Shown in pieces: positions 50,297-58,362 of a stretch of 64,000 bases of DNA. The DNA comes from Labrys sp. KNU-23 (GTDB lineage: Bacteria; Pseudomonadota; Alphaproteobacteria; Rhizobiales; Labraceae): NCBI RefSeq assembly GCF_008330945.1, contig NZ_CP043488.1, positions 1,772,501 to 1,836,500 on the forward strand, in the 5' to 3' direction. The notes below the pieces were generated by a model, which was not told the DNA's origin, searched no databases, and was given only the letters and a program-made list of their open reading frames with translations. Made by a program: the position numbers and the translations under genes. The number at the start of each line of letters is the position of its first letter. Within the stretch, counting starts at the first letter, position 1.

Positions 50297-52516
50297 ATGC
50301 GCAAGATATCCGTATCGGCGGCCATGTTTCTATCGGTTGTTTCGCCTGCACTGGCACAGCAGCCGCAGGAGGAGCCGATTGAGCTCGATCCGGTTACCGT
50401 TACCGCCGCCCGTGCCGAAAGATCCGTCTCCGATATTCCGCAATCTGTCCAGGTGATCGACAGGCAGGAAATCGACAAGCAGCTCCAGCAAAGCTCGAGC
50501 GCCTCGGCGGCCCTGGCCAAGCTGGTACCGGGCTTTTCGGTTTCCAACCAGACGGTTTCGGGGGCCTCCGAGAGCTATCGCGGCCGCGACCTGCTCGTGC
50601 TGGTCGATGGCGTTCCCCTCGGTACGCCTCTCAGGGACGTTTCGCGCATCCTGTCGCTGATCGACCTCAACTCGATCGAGCGTATCGAAATGGTGGCCGG
50701 CGCCTCCAGCCTTTATGGCGCGGGCGCCACCGGCGGCACCGTGAACTTCATCACCAGGAAGGCCGAGCCCGGCAAGCCACGCATTACCGTGAACACGGCC
50801 CTGCGCGCCTTCACGGCGAATGCCGTGAATTCGGTGGCCCCGGAACTGTCCGCCAGCATCTCCGGCAAGGCCGAGAATGGGCTCGACTATGTCCTGAGCG
50901 GCAGCGGCTATCTCGGGCGTCGCACCTATGACGGCTCCGGGCGCGAATTGCCGTCCGACGCCATGCTGGGCCAGGGTGGCGGCGACCGCTTCGGCCGGGT
51001 CAATCTGCTCGCCAAGCTCGGCTACGATTTCGACGCTGCCAAGCGGCTCGAATTCTCGGCAGGCTGGTACTATTTCAATCAGACGCCGCGCTACATGACC
51101 GACTATTCCGGTCCCTATGCCCGGCCCAGCTATCTCCAGCCCTATACGGGGCAGAGCGTGCTCGAAGACACCAAGTCCCTGTCGCTGCGCTACACCGACA
51201 AGGACTTCGCCCTCGGCAGCCTCAACATCGTCGGCTTCTACAACAACATCAAGAAGCGCTTCAATTACTCGACCTTTTCATTCCCCTACAACTCCCAGGT
51301 TTATTACTCGTTCGATCCCGCCAACCCGACCAGCCCGAATAACCAGACCACGCTCTATTCGGATCGCGGCGGAATCAACCTGACCATCGACACCCCGCTC
51401 GACGCGATCTGGCAAGGCGCCAAGCTCACCTGGGGCAGCGATCTCGTCCTCGAAAAGACCCATCAGACCCTGACCAACGGCCAGGATGTCTTCACGCCCC
51501 TGCAGCAAGTGACCTCTGCCGCCTTCGGCCAGTTGCAGGTGCCGCTCACCGATCGCCTCACCGTGCGCGGCGGCGTGCGTTTCGAGCATTTCGCCCTCGA
51601 CGTCGACGACTTCACCCGTCCGGCCGCCTATGCCGCCGTCGCCTCCAGCCGCGATCCACGCGGCTATCAGGACTTCGTGCTGCCGGCCCTGCGCGTCACC
51701 GGCGGAAAATTCAGCTATTCGAAGCCGACCTTCAACATCGGCGGCACCTTCAAGCTGACCGACACCAGCGAAATCTTCGGCGGCTTCTCGCAAGGCTTCG
51801 CTTTGCCCGATGTCGGTGCCTATACCCGCCGCGCCGGTCTGTCGCTCGCCTATGCCTGCCCTCTCACCCGGCCGAACTGCCTGCCGGCCGGCACGAGCAT
51901 CTCGTACGCCTCCATCAGTCCCGAGGCCCAGATCGTCAACAATTACGAACTCGGCATCCGCGGCAGCCATGACCGCTTCAAGGGCAGCCTGACGGGCTTC
52001 ATCTCCACCTCCAGCAAGGGCGTGACCTTCGACCCCATCACCAACACCATCTCGCAGCAGAAGGAGTTCATCTATGGCGGCGAGTTCACCGGCGAATATG
52101 CCTGGACGGACCAGCTGACCATCGGCACCGTTCTCGGCTATCGCGAAGGGCGCTACGATTCCAACAAGGACGGCAAGCTCGACAGCTGGCTGCCCAACAA
52201 CCGTATCGCCACCCCCTTCCGCGGCACGCTCTATGCCAGCTACGTCTTCGACAATGGCGTGTCAGTGCGCGTGGAGGGCGAGGGCTTCTCCGGCCGCGAC
52301 AAGGCGATCGATCTCAAGGGCACCCGCTACAAGATCAAGCCGGGTGCCACCATGAACGTGGCCCTGTCGGCGCCGGTAAAGGGCGGCGAAGCCTATGTGT
52401 CAGTCGACAATCTGTTCGACACCCGCTTCCAGAACCCCACGGCGACCTCCGTGCGCAACCTCCCGGTTTATTCCTGGGGCCGCACGGTGACGCTCGGCTA
52501 TCGCAAGACGTTCTGA
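50297..52516 (+). CDS. TonB-dependent ferric siderophore receptor (IutA-like)
   Basis: Outer-membrane receptor, 739 aa, with a signal peptide ending ALAQQP. A TonB box-like DPVTVTAA lies at about 31-38. The plug domain shows SVQVIDRQEIDKQL, LVPGFSVS, YRGRDLLVLVDGVPLGTP and GASSLYGAGATGGTVNFITRK, in the style of IutA. The beta-barrel follows and ends in the aromatic YSWGRTVTLGYRKTF. Its position beside iucABCD and a RhtX-like permease points to ferric aerobactin. Start by good signal-peptide fit. Confidence 0.88.
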   Translation: MRKISVSAAMFLSVVSPALAQQPQEEPIELDPVTVTAARAERSVSDIPQSVQVIDRQEIDKQLQQSSSASAALAKLVPGFSVSNQTVSGASESYRGRDLLVLVDGVPLGTPLRDVSRILSLIDLNSIERIEMVAGASSLYGAGATGGTVNFITRKAEPGKPRITVNTALRAFTANAVNSVAPELSASISGKAENGLDYVLSGSGYLGRRTYDGSGRELPSDAMLGQGGGDRFGRVNLLAKLGYDFDAAKRLEFSAGWYYFNQTPRYMTDYSGPYARPSYLQPYTGQSVLEDTKSLSLRYTDKDFALGSLNIVGFYNNIKKRFNYSTFSFPYNSQVYYSFDPANPTSPNNQTTLYSDRGGINLTIDTPLDAIWQGAKLTWGSDLVLEKTHQTLTNGQDVFTPLQQVTSAAFGQLQVPLTDRLTVRGGVRFEHFALDVDDFTRPAAYAAVASSRDPRGYQDFVLPALRVTGGKFSYSKPTFNIGGTFKLTDTSEIFGGFSQGFALPDVGAYTRRAGLSLAYACPLTRPNCLPAGTSISYASISPEAQIVNNYELGIRGSHDRFKGSLTGFISTSSKGVTFDPITNTISQQKEFIYGGEFTGEYAWTDQLTIGTVLGYREGRYDSNKDGKLDSWLPNNRIATPFRGTLYASYVFDNGVSVRVEGEGFSGRDKAIDLKGTRYKIKPGATMNVALSAPVKGGEAYVSVDNLFDTRFQNPTATSVRNLPVYSWGRTVTLGYRKTF

Positions 52517-52518
52517 TC

Positions 52519-52887
52519 ATGGTGGAACTCCACAAGCACGGCGCCCTGCTGACCCTGCGCTACCTGCCGCCCTATGGGGATCGGGACGAGCGGGCCTATC
52601 TCGACGCCCTGATCGAAATCGGCCGCAACGAGAGCGCCTTTGCCCTGCTGGCTGTTTTTGCCGGCGGCGGCGGGCTCTCCCCGGCCGGCGAGCGCGAGCA
52701 GGCCCTATGGTTCAAGGCGACGCGCGAGCGCTTCGAACGCCACTGCCGCGCCCTTGCCATCGTCCGGCCGGATGCGAACCCACGCATGATAGAGACCTTC
52801 CAGCGCCTGTGGTCGATGCCGCTGACCGCGACCTCCGACGAACAGGCGGCCAGGCGCTTCATCACGCAGCATATGGAGACGGCATGA
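52519..52887 (+). CDS. Small protein of unknown function in the siderophore uptake operon
   Basis: A 122 aa cytoplasmic protein starting two bases after the receptor stop and overlapping the permease start by four bases. The pattern (MVELHKHGALLTLRY, ALWFKATRERFERHC, ARRFITQHM) has alternating strands and helices and slightly recalls STAS/SpoIIAA-like folds, but I cannot assign a family. Translational coupling to receptor and permease argues for a role in siderophore uptake, release or sensing. Confidence 0.68.
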   Translation: MVELHKHGALLTLRYLPPYGDRDERAYLDALIEIGRNESAFALLAVFAGGGGLSPAGEREQALWFKATRERFERHCRALAIVRPDANPRMIETFQRLWSMPLTATSDEQAARRFITQHMETA

Positions 52888-54122
52888 CCGCGCTCGTCCA
52901 GGACATCCCAGCCTCCAGGCCCGGCCGGCTGCGCCTGTTCGCGGTGCTGGGCGGCCTTTACCTGGCCCAGGCCATTCCCTCCTATCTGATCGCCGCGGCC
53001 CTGCCCCCCATCATGCGCGAGGCAGGCGTCTCGCGCACGGCGATCGGCTATCTCAGCCTGCTCTTCCTGCCGCTGGTGCTGAAATTCCTGTGGGCGCCCC
53101 TGGTCGACCGCATCAGGCCGTTCGCCCGGGCGCATCGGGCGGGCTGGGTGATCCTGACCCAGCTCGGCGTGATCGCCTCCATCCTGGCGCTGCTGCCATT
53201 CGGCCCCACGCATGTCGGCGGCATCCTGGGCATCGGCTTGGTCACCGCGCTGCTGGTCTCGACCCAGGACATCGCCACCGACGGCTATGCCGCCAAATAT
53301 CTGGCCCCGGAAGACCGTCCCATCGGCAATGCCATCCAGGGCGGCTCGGTGGCCTTCGGCGTGGTGGTCGGCGGCACGCTCGGCCTGGTGCTCTACCACC
53401 ATGTCGGCTGGGCCGGCATGCTGCTGGTCATCGCCGCCTTCTCGGCCCTGCCACTGATCGCAGCCTTCGCCATGTGGGAGGCGCCCGCCACGCCCTCCGA
53501 CCGGCTGACGCGGCCCTCCATCATGGCCTTCCTCCGGCGCCCCGAAATCCGCACGGTGTTGTGGATCGCGCTGATCTACCGGATGAGCGAGGGCCTGGTG
53601 AAGGCAATGGAGGGCCCCTATCTCGTCGATGCCGGCGTGCCGCTCGACCGCATCGGCTATCTTTCCGGCATATCGGCGGCGACGGCGGGCCTCGCCGGAT
53701 CGGCGATCGCCGCTCTCCTGGTCAAGCGCTATGGCACCGCGGCCACGCTCGGCCTGCTCGGCGGCCTGCGCACCTTGTGCTTCGCCCTCTTCGCCGCCCA
53801 CGCCCTCGGCTTGGTCACCGGATCTTGGCCGCTGTTCGGCGCCGCCGGCTTCCAGACCTTCATCCGCTACATGGAGATCGTCGCGCTCTACAGCCTGTTC
53901 ATGACGGTGACGTCATCGGACCAGCCAGGCACCGACTTCACCATCCTGGCCTGCGCCCAGATGGTGGTCTATCTCGTCGGGTCGCTGATCTCGGGCAAGC
54001 TCGCCGATCTCTTGGGCTATGGCGCGCTCTTCGGCCTCGCCACCGCCCTCTCCGCCGTGGCCGTCCTTGCCACTATGCGGCTGCTGGCGAGCGTGGCCCG
54101 GCCTCAGGGAGCCACGCCATGA
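52884..54122 (+). CDS. MFS siderophore permease (RhtX/FptX family)
   Basis: A 412 aa inner-membrane protein with twelve predicted helices that would carry the siderophore across the inner membrane as a single polypeptide. Features include AIPSYLIAAALPPIMREAGVSRTAIG, LKFLWAPLVDRI (the AmpG/FptX-like loop), STQDIATDGYAAKYL and FQTFIRYMEIVALYSLFM. The start overlaps the small-protein stop (ATGA). Its end overlaps the convergent exporter gene by 19 bases. It replaces the ABC importer used for aerobactin in enterobacteria. Confidence 0.85.
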   Translation: MTALVQDIPASRPGRLRLFAVLGGLYLAQAIPSYLIAAALPPIMREAGVSRTAIGYLSLLFLPLVLKFLWAPLVDRIRPFARAHRAGWVILTQLGVIASILALLPFGPTHVGGILGIGLVTALLVSTQDIATDGYAAKYLAPEDRPIGNAIQGGSVAFGVVVGGTLGLVLYHHVGWAGMLLVIAAFSALPLIAAFAMWEAPATPSDRLTRPSIMAFLRRPEIRTVLWIALIYRMSEGLVKAMEGPYLVDAGVPLDRIGYLSGISAATAGLAGSAIAALLVKRYGTAATLGLLGGLRTLCFALFAAHALGLVTGSWPLFGAAGFQTFIRYMEIVALYSLFMTVTSSDQPGTDFTILACAQMVVYLVGSLISGKLADLLGYGALFGLATALSAVAVLATMRLLASVARPQGATP

Positions 54123-55330
54123 TTCCGGGAAGCCTCATCCCGGGACACCTCATCCTGGACGCGATCATCCAGGCCCAGCAGGGCGAGGCAGGTTACGGCC
54201 GCGATGCCGACGGCCATGACGAAGGGCAGGTCCGGCGACAAGGCGAAGGCCGCGCCGCCGCAGAGCGCGCCCAGTCCCTGCCCGGCGGCATGGGTGCTGG
54301 CGAGCCAGCCGGCGGCACCCGCCTGGCGATGCGCCGCGACACGCTGGGCGAGGCAGGCGGTATAGGCGGGAGTCGCCACCGCCAGCCCGATGCCCGCCAA
54401 CACCGCGCCGGCCGGCACCAGCCAGGGGACCGGCGCCAGGATGATGGCCAGGCACCCCAGCGCGAAGCCGGCAACGCCCCAGCGCATGTTGCGCCCCAGT
54501 TTGAAGGCAAGGCGCGGCACGAGCAGAATCTGCGTCGCGATCATGGCGACCGCAACCGCGGCATAGGTCGCGCCTCCCAGGCCTGCGGCGGCAATGGCAT
54601 CGAGGCCGAAGCGATGCTGCAGGAACAGGCCGAGCACGAGCTGGATCTGGCCGAAGCCGAAGGTCAGCGCAAAACCGACAGCAAGCAACGGCAGGACGCG
54701 CCGGAGGTTGGCGCGCCAGCTCGAGATTTCGCCCTTCTTGCCGATTGCGGGAGCCCCTGCCAGATTCGGCGCGCAGAGCAGCAGCAGCGGGCTGGCGACC
54801 ATCATCAGGATGGGCACGATGATGCCGGCTCCCGCGCCCAGCGTCACCAGGGAGCCGGCGATGCGGCCGACATTCAGACCGGCACTGAGATTGGCCAGTG
54901 CGGCCGGCCGACGCTCGGCAGCGCTGCGCTGCACGATGACGGCCTGTGCGTGCGGCATCACCCCGGCGGCACCGACACTGTAGAACAGACGCGAGACCAG
55001 GAGCAGCCCAAGCGCGGCTGCGGGCACACCCACATAGAGCGCCCCCGCGAACAGGCACTGGCCTGTAACCATCAGGCAGGCAAGCCCGGCGAAGAACGGC
55101 CTGATCCGCCATGCCGCGCCATGATGCCCCCAGAGCGGCGCGGCAACCAGGAAGACCAGCGCGCCCAGGAAGGCGACGGCGCCGATCTGCGGCGACGCCA
55201 GCCCCGTCCTTTCCGTAACGATCGGTACCAGCGCCAGCAGGGCCGACTGGCCGAAGCCCGACGAGGCCGCGATCAGCGCCAGGCGAAGGCTGTTCGCGCG
55301 CGAAACAGAGAGGGCGGCATCGGAGGCCAT
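54104..55330 (-). CDS. MFS transporter, probable siderophore exporter (ShiF/IucX-like role)
   Basis: A 408 aa twelve-helix carrier. The start at 55330 follows GGAGAAAAGC. The N-terminal half has VPIVTERTGLASPQIGAVAFLGALVFLVAAPLWG and RLFYSVGAAGVMPHAQA, the usual drug-antiporter arrangement; the second half has GFGQIQLVLGLFLQHRFGLD. Being divergent from iucA it is placed like the MFS exporters of aerobactin and rhizobactin clusters. Export is inferred from context and family, not shown. It shares a promoter region with iucA containing an inverted repeat. Confidence 0.78.
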   Translation of the reverse strand: MASDAALSVSRANSLRLALIAASSGFGQSALLALVPIVTERTGLASPQIGAVAFLGALVFLVAAPLWGHHGAAWRIRPFFAGLACLMVTGQCLFAGALYVGVPAAALGLLLVSRLFYSVGAAGVMPHAQAVIVQRSAAERRPAALANLSAGLNVGRIAGSLVTLGAGAGIIVPILMMVASPLLLLCAPNLAGAPAIGKKGEISSWRANLRRVLPLLAVGFALTFGFGQIQLVLGLFLQHRFGLDAIAAAGLGGATYAAVAVAMIATQILLVPRLAFKLGRNMRWGVAGFALGCLAIILAPVPWLVPAGAVLAGIGLAVATPAYTACLAQRVAAHRQAGAAGWLASTHAAGQGLGALCGGAAFALSPDLPFVMAVGIAAVTCLALLGLDDRVQDEVSRDEASRNHGVAP

Positions 55331-55401
55331 GCTTTTCTCCAAACAATTTCCTTGATCCAACTAAAAACAAACTCTAGGTAATTCAACAGTAATTTTAGAA
55401 A

Positions 55402-55431
55402 ACTTGTAGAAATATTATAAATTGTACAAGT
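55402..55431. promoter_or_regulatory. Inverted repeat in the exporter-iucA promoter region
   Basis: ACTTGTA (55402-55408) and TACAAGT (55425-55431) flank 16 AT-rich bases; TTGTACAA is itself palindromic. It lies 53 bases before the iucA ATG and 71 bases from the exporter start, in a very AT-rich tract. It may bind the AraC protein or an iron repressor. It does not resemble the dyad at 50176. Confidence 0.42.
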
Positions 55432-55483
55432 AGTTATTTATGTAACTTCTTTGCAATTTGGAGTTCTTCCGAAAAGGAACACC

Positions 55484-57274
55484 ATGAACGCCATCGACCT
55501 GACCAGACGTTCCATCGATACCGCCCACGACGTCTCCACGCGCGCCTTCCTGAACAGCCTGATGCGCGAATGGCAGGGCTGGACCGTGGAACATGAAGAG
55601 AGCAGCGCCGGGCGCGGTCGCCTTCTTGCCCGCTTTCCCCTGCCGCGCCGGGGCGGCCATGTCGCCATCGAGGTGACGCATCGATCGCGGGCGGCCTATC
55701 ACGGCTTCCGCCCGCCCTTCCTGGAATTTTCGGGCATGGCACCGCCGCGCCCGATCAGCTTCCAGGAATTCGTCTTCCTGCTCGCCAGCGAACCGGACAT
55801 CGTCGGCAGCGCAGACAAGGACAGGAGCCTGACCTTCCTGTCGCGGGTGCTCGACAGCATCCGGAACATCGAGGACGTGGCAGCGCGCGTCCCATCCCCC
55901 GATGCCTATTTCGCGCAGCGCGACCCCAGCTTCATCGAGGCGGAGGGCTCGCTGCGCTTCGGCCATGCCCTGCATCCCACGCCCCGCAGCCGGGACCAGT
56001 TCACCCTGGAGGATTCCCGGCGTTTCGCCCCCGAATATCGGCAGGGATTCGCCTTGCGCTGGTGGGCTGCCGATCCGGCTCTGGTGCTTCAGGACAGTTC
56101 GCGCGCCCAGACCGCGAGCGAACTCTGCCAGAGCCTGGCCGCCGGCGATCCTGCGATGGATCCGGAGGTTGTGCAGGCTGCGAAAGGTCGCGTTCTGCTG
56201 CCGATGCATCCCTGGCAGGCCGCCCAGCTGGCGCTCGACCCGGCCATTGACGGGCTGTTCCGCCGCGGCCTGCTGAAGGATCTCGGCCATGCCGGCTCGC
56301 TTTGGCAGGCTACCTCCTCGTTGCGCGCCATCCATGCCCCGCACGCCGACTGGATGCTGAAATTCTCGCTCAGCCTGCGCCTCACCAATTCGCGCCGGGT
56401 GATCGAAACCCGTGAATGCGAGCGCGGCATCGAGATCGACCGCCTCCTGGCCGGCGAAGTCGGCCGGACCATCGCCCAGCGTTTCCCGAGCTTCAAGGTG
56501 ATGGGCGAACCCGCTTATCTCCTGCTGAAGGATGCCGACGGCAACGCTTTGCCGCAGACCACTGTGATCCTGCGCGAAAACCCGTTCCAGGCAGAGACCC
56601 AACCTTCTGCCGCCGTGCTGGCCGCTCTTTGCGAGATCTATCCCGACGGATATGACAGCGCCCTCGCCGCCGTCATCCGCCGCATCGCCGGGCAGGAACT
56701 GGCCGATCCCGGCACGGTGGCGCGCCGCTGGTTCCGCCAGTTCCTCGACAAGGTGGTGGCGCCCTTCCTGCAGATCCAGGCCGATATCGGCCTCCTCTTC
56801 GGCGCGCATCAGCAGAACATCGTGGTGGAGCTCGCCGAAGGCTGGCCGGTGGCCGTGCATTTTCGTGACTGCCAGGGTACCGGCTACATCCGCGAATTCC
56901 TGCCCGAGCTCGCCAGGAAGGCGCCCGGCAGCCCGATGCAGGCCGGCCATGTCTTCAACGCCAGCGATGCCGCCCAGCTCGTCGGCTACTACCTCCTGGT
57001 CAATTCGGTCTTCGCGGTGATCGGCGCGCTCGGCACCTCGCGCCTCGTCGCCGAGGACATCCTGATCGGCGACCTGCGCGCCTTCCTCGAAGAGCTCGCC
57101 GCCCTGCCGCTCTCCGACAAGACCTGCCTCACCTATCTCCTCACCGCGCCGACGCTCGGCAGCAAAGGAAACTTCATGATCTGCTTCCGCAACATCAATG
57201 AAAACACCGAGGTGACCGATCCTCTCGCCGGCTACGTGCCCCTGCGCAACCCAATTGCGGAGGTCGCGGCATGA
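55484..57274 (+). CDS. iucA: NIS siderophore synthetase, IucA-like (aerobactin biosynthesis)
   Basis: A 596 aa IucA/IucC-family ATP-dependent synthetase, which condenses acetyl-hydroxylysine with citrate in the first step of aerobactin assembly. Motifs: GHALHPTPRSRDQF (ATP and phosphate contact), LLPMHPWQAAQL, HADWMLKFSLSLRLTN and LFGAHQQNIVVEL. GGTTGG-like sites are absent; AAAAGGAACACC precedes the ATG at 55484. It is the first of four genes overlapping by ATGA. Assignment as IucA rather than IucC rests on gene order. Confidence 0.86.
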   Translation: MNAIDLTRRSIDTAHDVSTRAFLNSLMREWQGWTVEHEESSAGRGRLLARFPLPRRGGHVAIEVTHRSRAAYHGFRPPFLEFSGMAPPRPISFQEFVFLLASEPDIVGSADKDRSLTFLSRVLDSIRNIEDVAARVPSPDAYFAQRDPSFIEAEGSLRFGHALHPTPRSRDQFTLEDSRRFAPEYRQGFALRWWAADPALVLQDSSRAQTASELCQSLAAGDPAMDPEVVQAAKGRVLLPMHPWQAAQLALDPAIDGLFRRGLLKDLGHAGSLWQATSSLRAIHAPHADWMLKFSLSLRLTNSRRVIETRECERGIEIDRLLAGEVGRTIAQRFPSFKVMGEPAYLLLKDADGNALPQTTVILRENPFQAETQPSAAVLAALCEIYPDGYDSALAAVIRRIAGQELADPGTVARRWFRQFLDKVVAPFLQIQADIGLLFGAHQQNIVVELAEGWPVAVHFRDCQGTGYIREFLPELARKAPGSPMQAGHVFNASDAAQLVGYYLLVNSVFAVIGALGTSRLVAEDILIGDLRAFLEELAALPLSDKTCLTYLLTAPTLGSKGNFMICFRNINENTEVTDPLAGYVPLRNPIAEVAA

Positions 57275-58362
57275 CCCTGCAGATGAAGATCGATCCTACC
57301 GAGGTTGCCGCTTCCCCCGCGCCGAGCCGGCACTGGCCGCTCGGCTTTGACGGCGGGGCTGTCATTGAGAGCCGCTTGCAGGCGGATGGGAGCCTGGAGC
57401 TGGTTGCACAAGCCGGTCCGGCAACAATCGGGCGGGCCGCGTTCCGCGCGCCCCAGGGAGACGGGCCGGGCATTCTTGCCATCCGCCAGCCGGATGCAAC
57501 CCATCCCGGCGACGTCCATATCGTTGCCATCCTGGTGGAAGCCGCCTTCCAGCTCTTCCCCGCCATGGCTGCCCTGCACCTGCCCGATGTCGCCTACAAG
57601 CCCGGCCTCCTCGCCCTCTCTGCCCAGGCGGTGACGGATGAGGAAACGGGCGCGAGTGCGGTGCGCATCGCGCGCGAGCATTTCTACCAGCTGCCTTTGC
57701 TCTGGCACCGGCCCGAGGGGCTGCGTGCCTTTCCCGAGATCCGCTCCGCCATCGGACCGCAGGATCGCCTGCCGCCCCTGCGGCCGCCGCAGCCGACCGG
57801 CACCTTCTACCGGCGCTGGATCCCCGAACTGGGGACCACGCTTTCGATACGCGCCATCGACCGCCGCCGCGATCTCAAGCTTTTCCACGGCTGGATGAAC
57901 CAGCCGCGCGTCGCCTTCTTCTGGGAGCTGGCCCAGAGCGAGGCCGAGCTCGACCGCTATCTCGCCGAGCAGGAAGCCGATCCGCACATCTTCGGCGTGA
58001 TCGGCAGCCTGGGCGACGAGCCCTCCGGCTATTTCGAATTCTACTGGGCCAAGGAAGACCGGCTCGGCCCCTTCTATGACGCGGAGGATTACGACCGCGG
58101 CTGGCACGGCCTGATCGGCAATTCGCGCCACCTCGGACGCGCCAGGACCGGCACCTGGTTCCGCGCGGTGACCCATAGCCTGTTCCTCGACGAGCCACGC
58201 ACGCGCCGGGTGGTCGGCGAGCCCCGCGCTTCGCACCAGAAGATGCTGAGCTATTGCGCCCAGACCGCCTATGACAAGGTGAAGGAATTCGACTTCCCGC
58301 ATAAGCGCGCGGCACTGGTGTGCTGCCAGCGCGAGCGCTTCTTCCGGGAGGTGGCGCTATGA
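57271..58362 (+). CDS. iucB: N6-hydroxylysine O-acetyltransferase, IucB-like
   Basis: A 363 aa acetyltransferase that would acetylate N6-hydroxylysine. The C-terminal 200 residues are a GNAT fold of the IucB/RhbD type, with LKLFHGWMNQPRVAFFWE, GYFEFYWAKED and RVVGEPRASHQKML. The N-terminal 165 residues are an additional domain also present in IucB. It overlaps iucA and iucC by four bases each. It is longer than the enterobacterial enzyme (about 315 aa). Confidence 0.85.
   Translation: MTLQMKIDPTEVAASPAPSRHWPLGFDGGAVIESRLQADGSLELVAQAGPATIGRAAFRAPQGDGPGILAIRQPDATHPGDVHIVAILVEAAFQLFPAMAALHLPDVAYKPGLLALSAQAVTDEETGASAVRIAREHFYQLPLLWHRPEGLRAFPEIRSAIGPQDRLPPLRPPQPTGTFYRRWIPELGTTLSIRAIDRRRDLKLFHGWMNQPRVAFFWELAQSEAELDRYLAEQEADPHIFGVIGSLGDEPSGYFEFYWAKEDRLGPFYDAEDYDRGWHGLIGNSRHLGRARTGTWFRAVTHSLFLDEPRTRRVVGEPRASHQKMLSYCAQTAYDKVKEFDFPHKRAALVCCQRERFFREVAL

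Noticed and set aside
53090..55381. 763-codon plus-strand frame across the permease and exporter genes
   Set aside because: It spans two convergent MFS genes in another frame and gives an arginine- and histidine-rich translation with no recognisable domain.
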